Below are positions 36,874-36,918 of a stretch of 36,918 nt of DNA, piece after piece (the first letter of the stretch is position 1; the number at the start of each line of letters is the position of its first letter). Source of the DNA: Sphingobacteriia bacterium (GTDB lineage: Bacteria > Bacteroidota > Bacteroidia > B-17B0 > Aurantibacillaceae); the NCBI GenBank assembly GCA_009927275.1, contig RFNG01000045.1:1-36918 (forward strand). The letters are read 5' to 3'. Under the pieces are notes generated by a model. The model did no database searches. It was not told where the DNA came from and was given only the letters and a program-made list of their open reading frames with translations. The position numbers and the translations under genes were made by a program.

Positions 36874-36918
<45 letters not shown>

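Overview
The window looks like a piece of a Bacteroidota chromosome (low to moderate GC, Flavobacteriia/Sphingobacteriia-like). The evidence is two large secreted proteins with a type A C-terminal sorting domain of the type IX secretion system (T9SS), a RemB/Wzi-like outer-membrane protein, GldL/GldM-like sequence, and many TAnnTTTG (-7) promoter boxes of the Bacteroidota sigma factor. Upstream regions show no Shine-Dalgarno-like purine tracts, as is usual in this phylum. Genes are packed tightly. No stretch over about 200 bases lacks a gene, and three convergent pairs have stop codons that overlap.

Layout. 1-3.1 kb (minus strand): clpX, pepT and a small secreted protein in one run, meeting the end of a probable membrane protein at the left edge. 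3.2-5.3 kb (plus): a reading frame broken twice by one-base shifts. It joins GldL-like membrane segments and a GldM-like domain to a coiled coil, a transmembrane helix and a SpoIIE-type PPM phosphatase. 5.4-9.1 kb (minus): class Ia ribonucleotide reductase, nrdB then nrdA. 9.3-11.6 kb (plus): an ECF-like sigma factor, a one-TM putative anti-sigma and kynureninase, coupled by 4-base overlaps. 11.6-12.9 kb (minus): a PlsC-type acyltransferase with a membrane tail. 13.0-16.1 kb (plus): gyrB and a GT28-like glycosyltransferase. 16.0-17.1 kb (minus): a thioredoxin-reductase-like ferredoxin/flavodoxin-NADP reductase.

17.1-23.0 kb (plus): T9SS exoprotein, fmt, HU, second T9SS exoprotein, separated by strong hairpin terminators. 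23.1-23.7 kb (minus): SprT-like metalloprotease. 23.7-27.1 kb (plus): nadE, then paaA-paaB-paaC-paaD (phenylacetyl-CoA epoxidase without paaE). 27.1-29.2 kb: a small six-repeat secreted protein and a RemB/Wzi-like protein. 29.2-33.5 kb (plus): YceD/DUF177, rpmF, plsX, fabH, DUF5522, lptB and the HAM1/RdgB pyrophosphatase, i.e. lipid and envelope synthesis. 33.6-34.5 kb (minus): rsgA. 34.6-36.9 kb (plus): thiolase, gcvT and a tRNA-Ala(GGC) cut by the window edge.

Most of the window is housekeeping. The points that stand out are: (1) the split GldL/GldM-like plus SpoIIE phosphatase gene, which reads as a transmembrane sensor-phosphatase built from gliding/T9SS-motor-like parts; (2) the repeated placement of the -7 box only 3-11 bases before start codons, implying leaderless or near-leaderless mRNAs; (3) the sigma/anti-sigma pair fused transcriptionally to kynU; and (4) several undescribed palindromes and direct repeats upstream of gyrB, HU and plsX.
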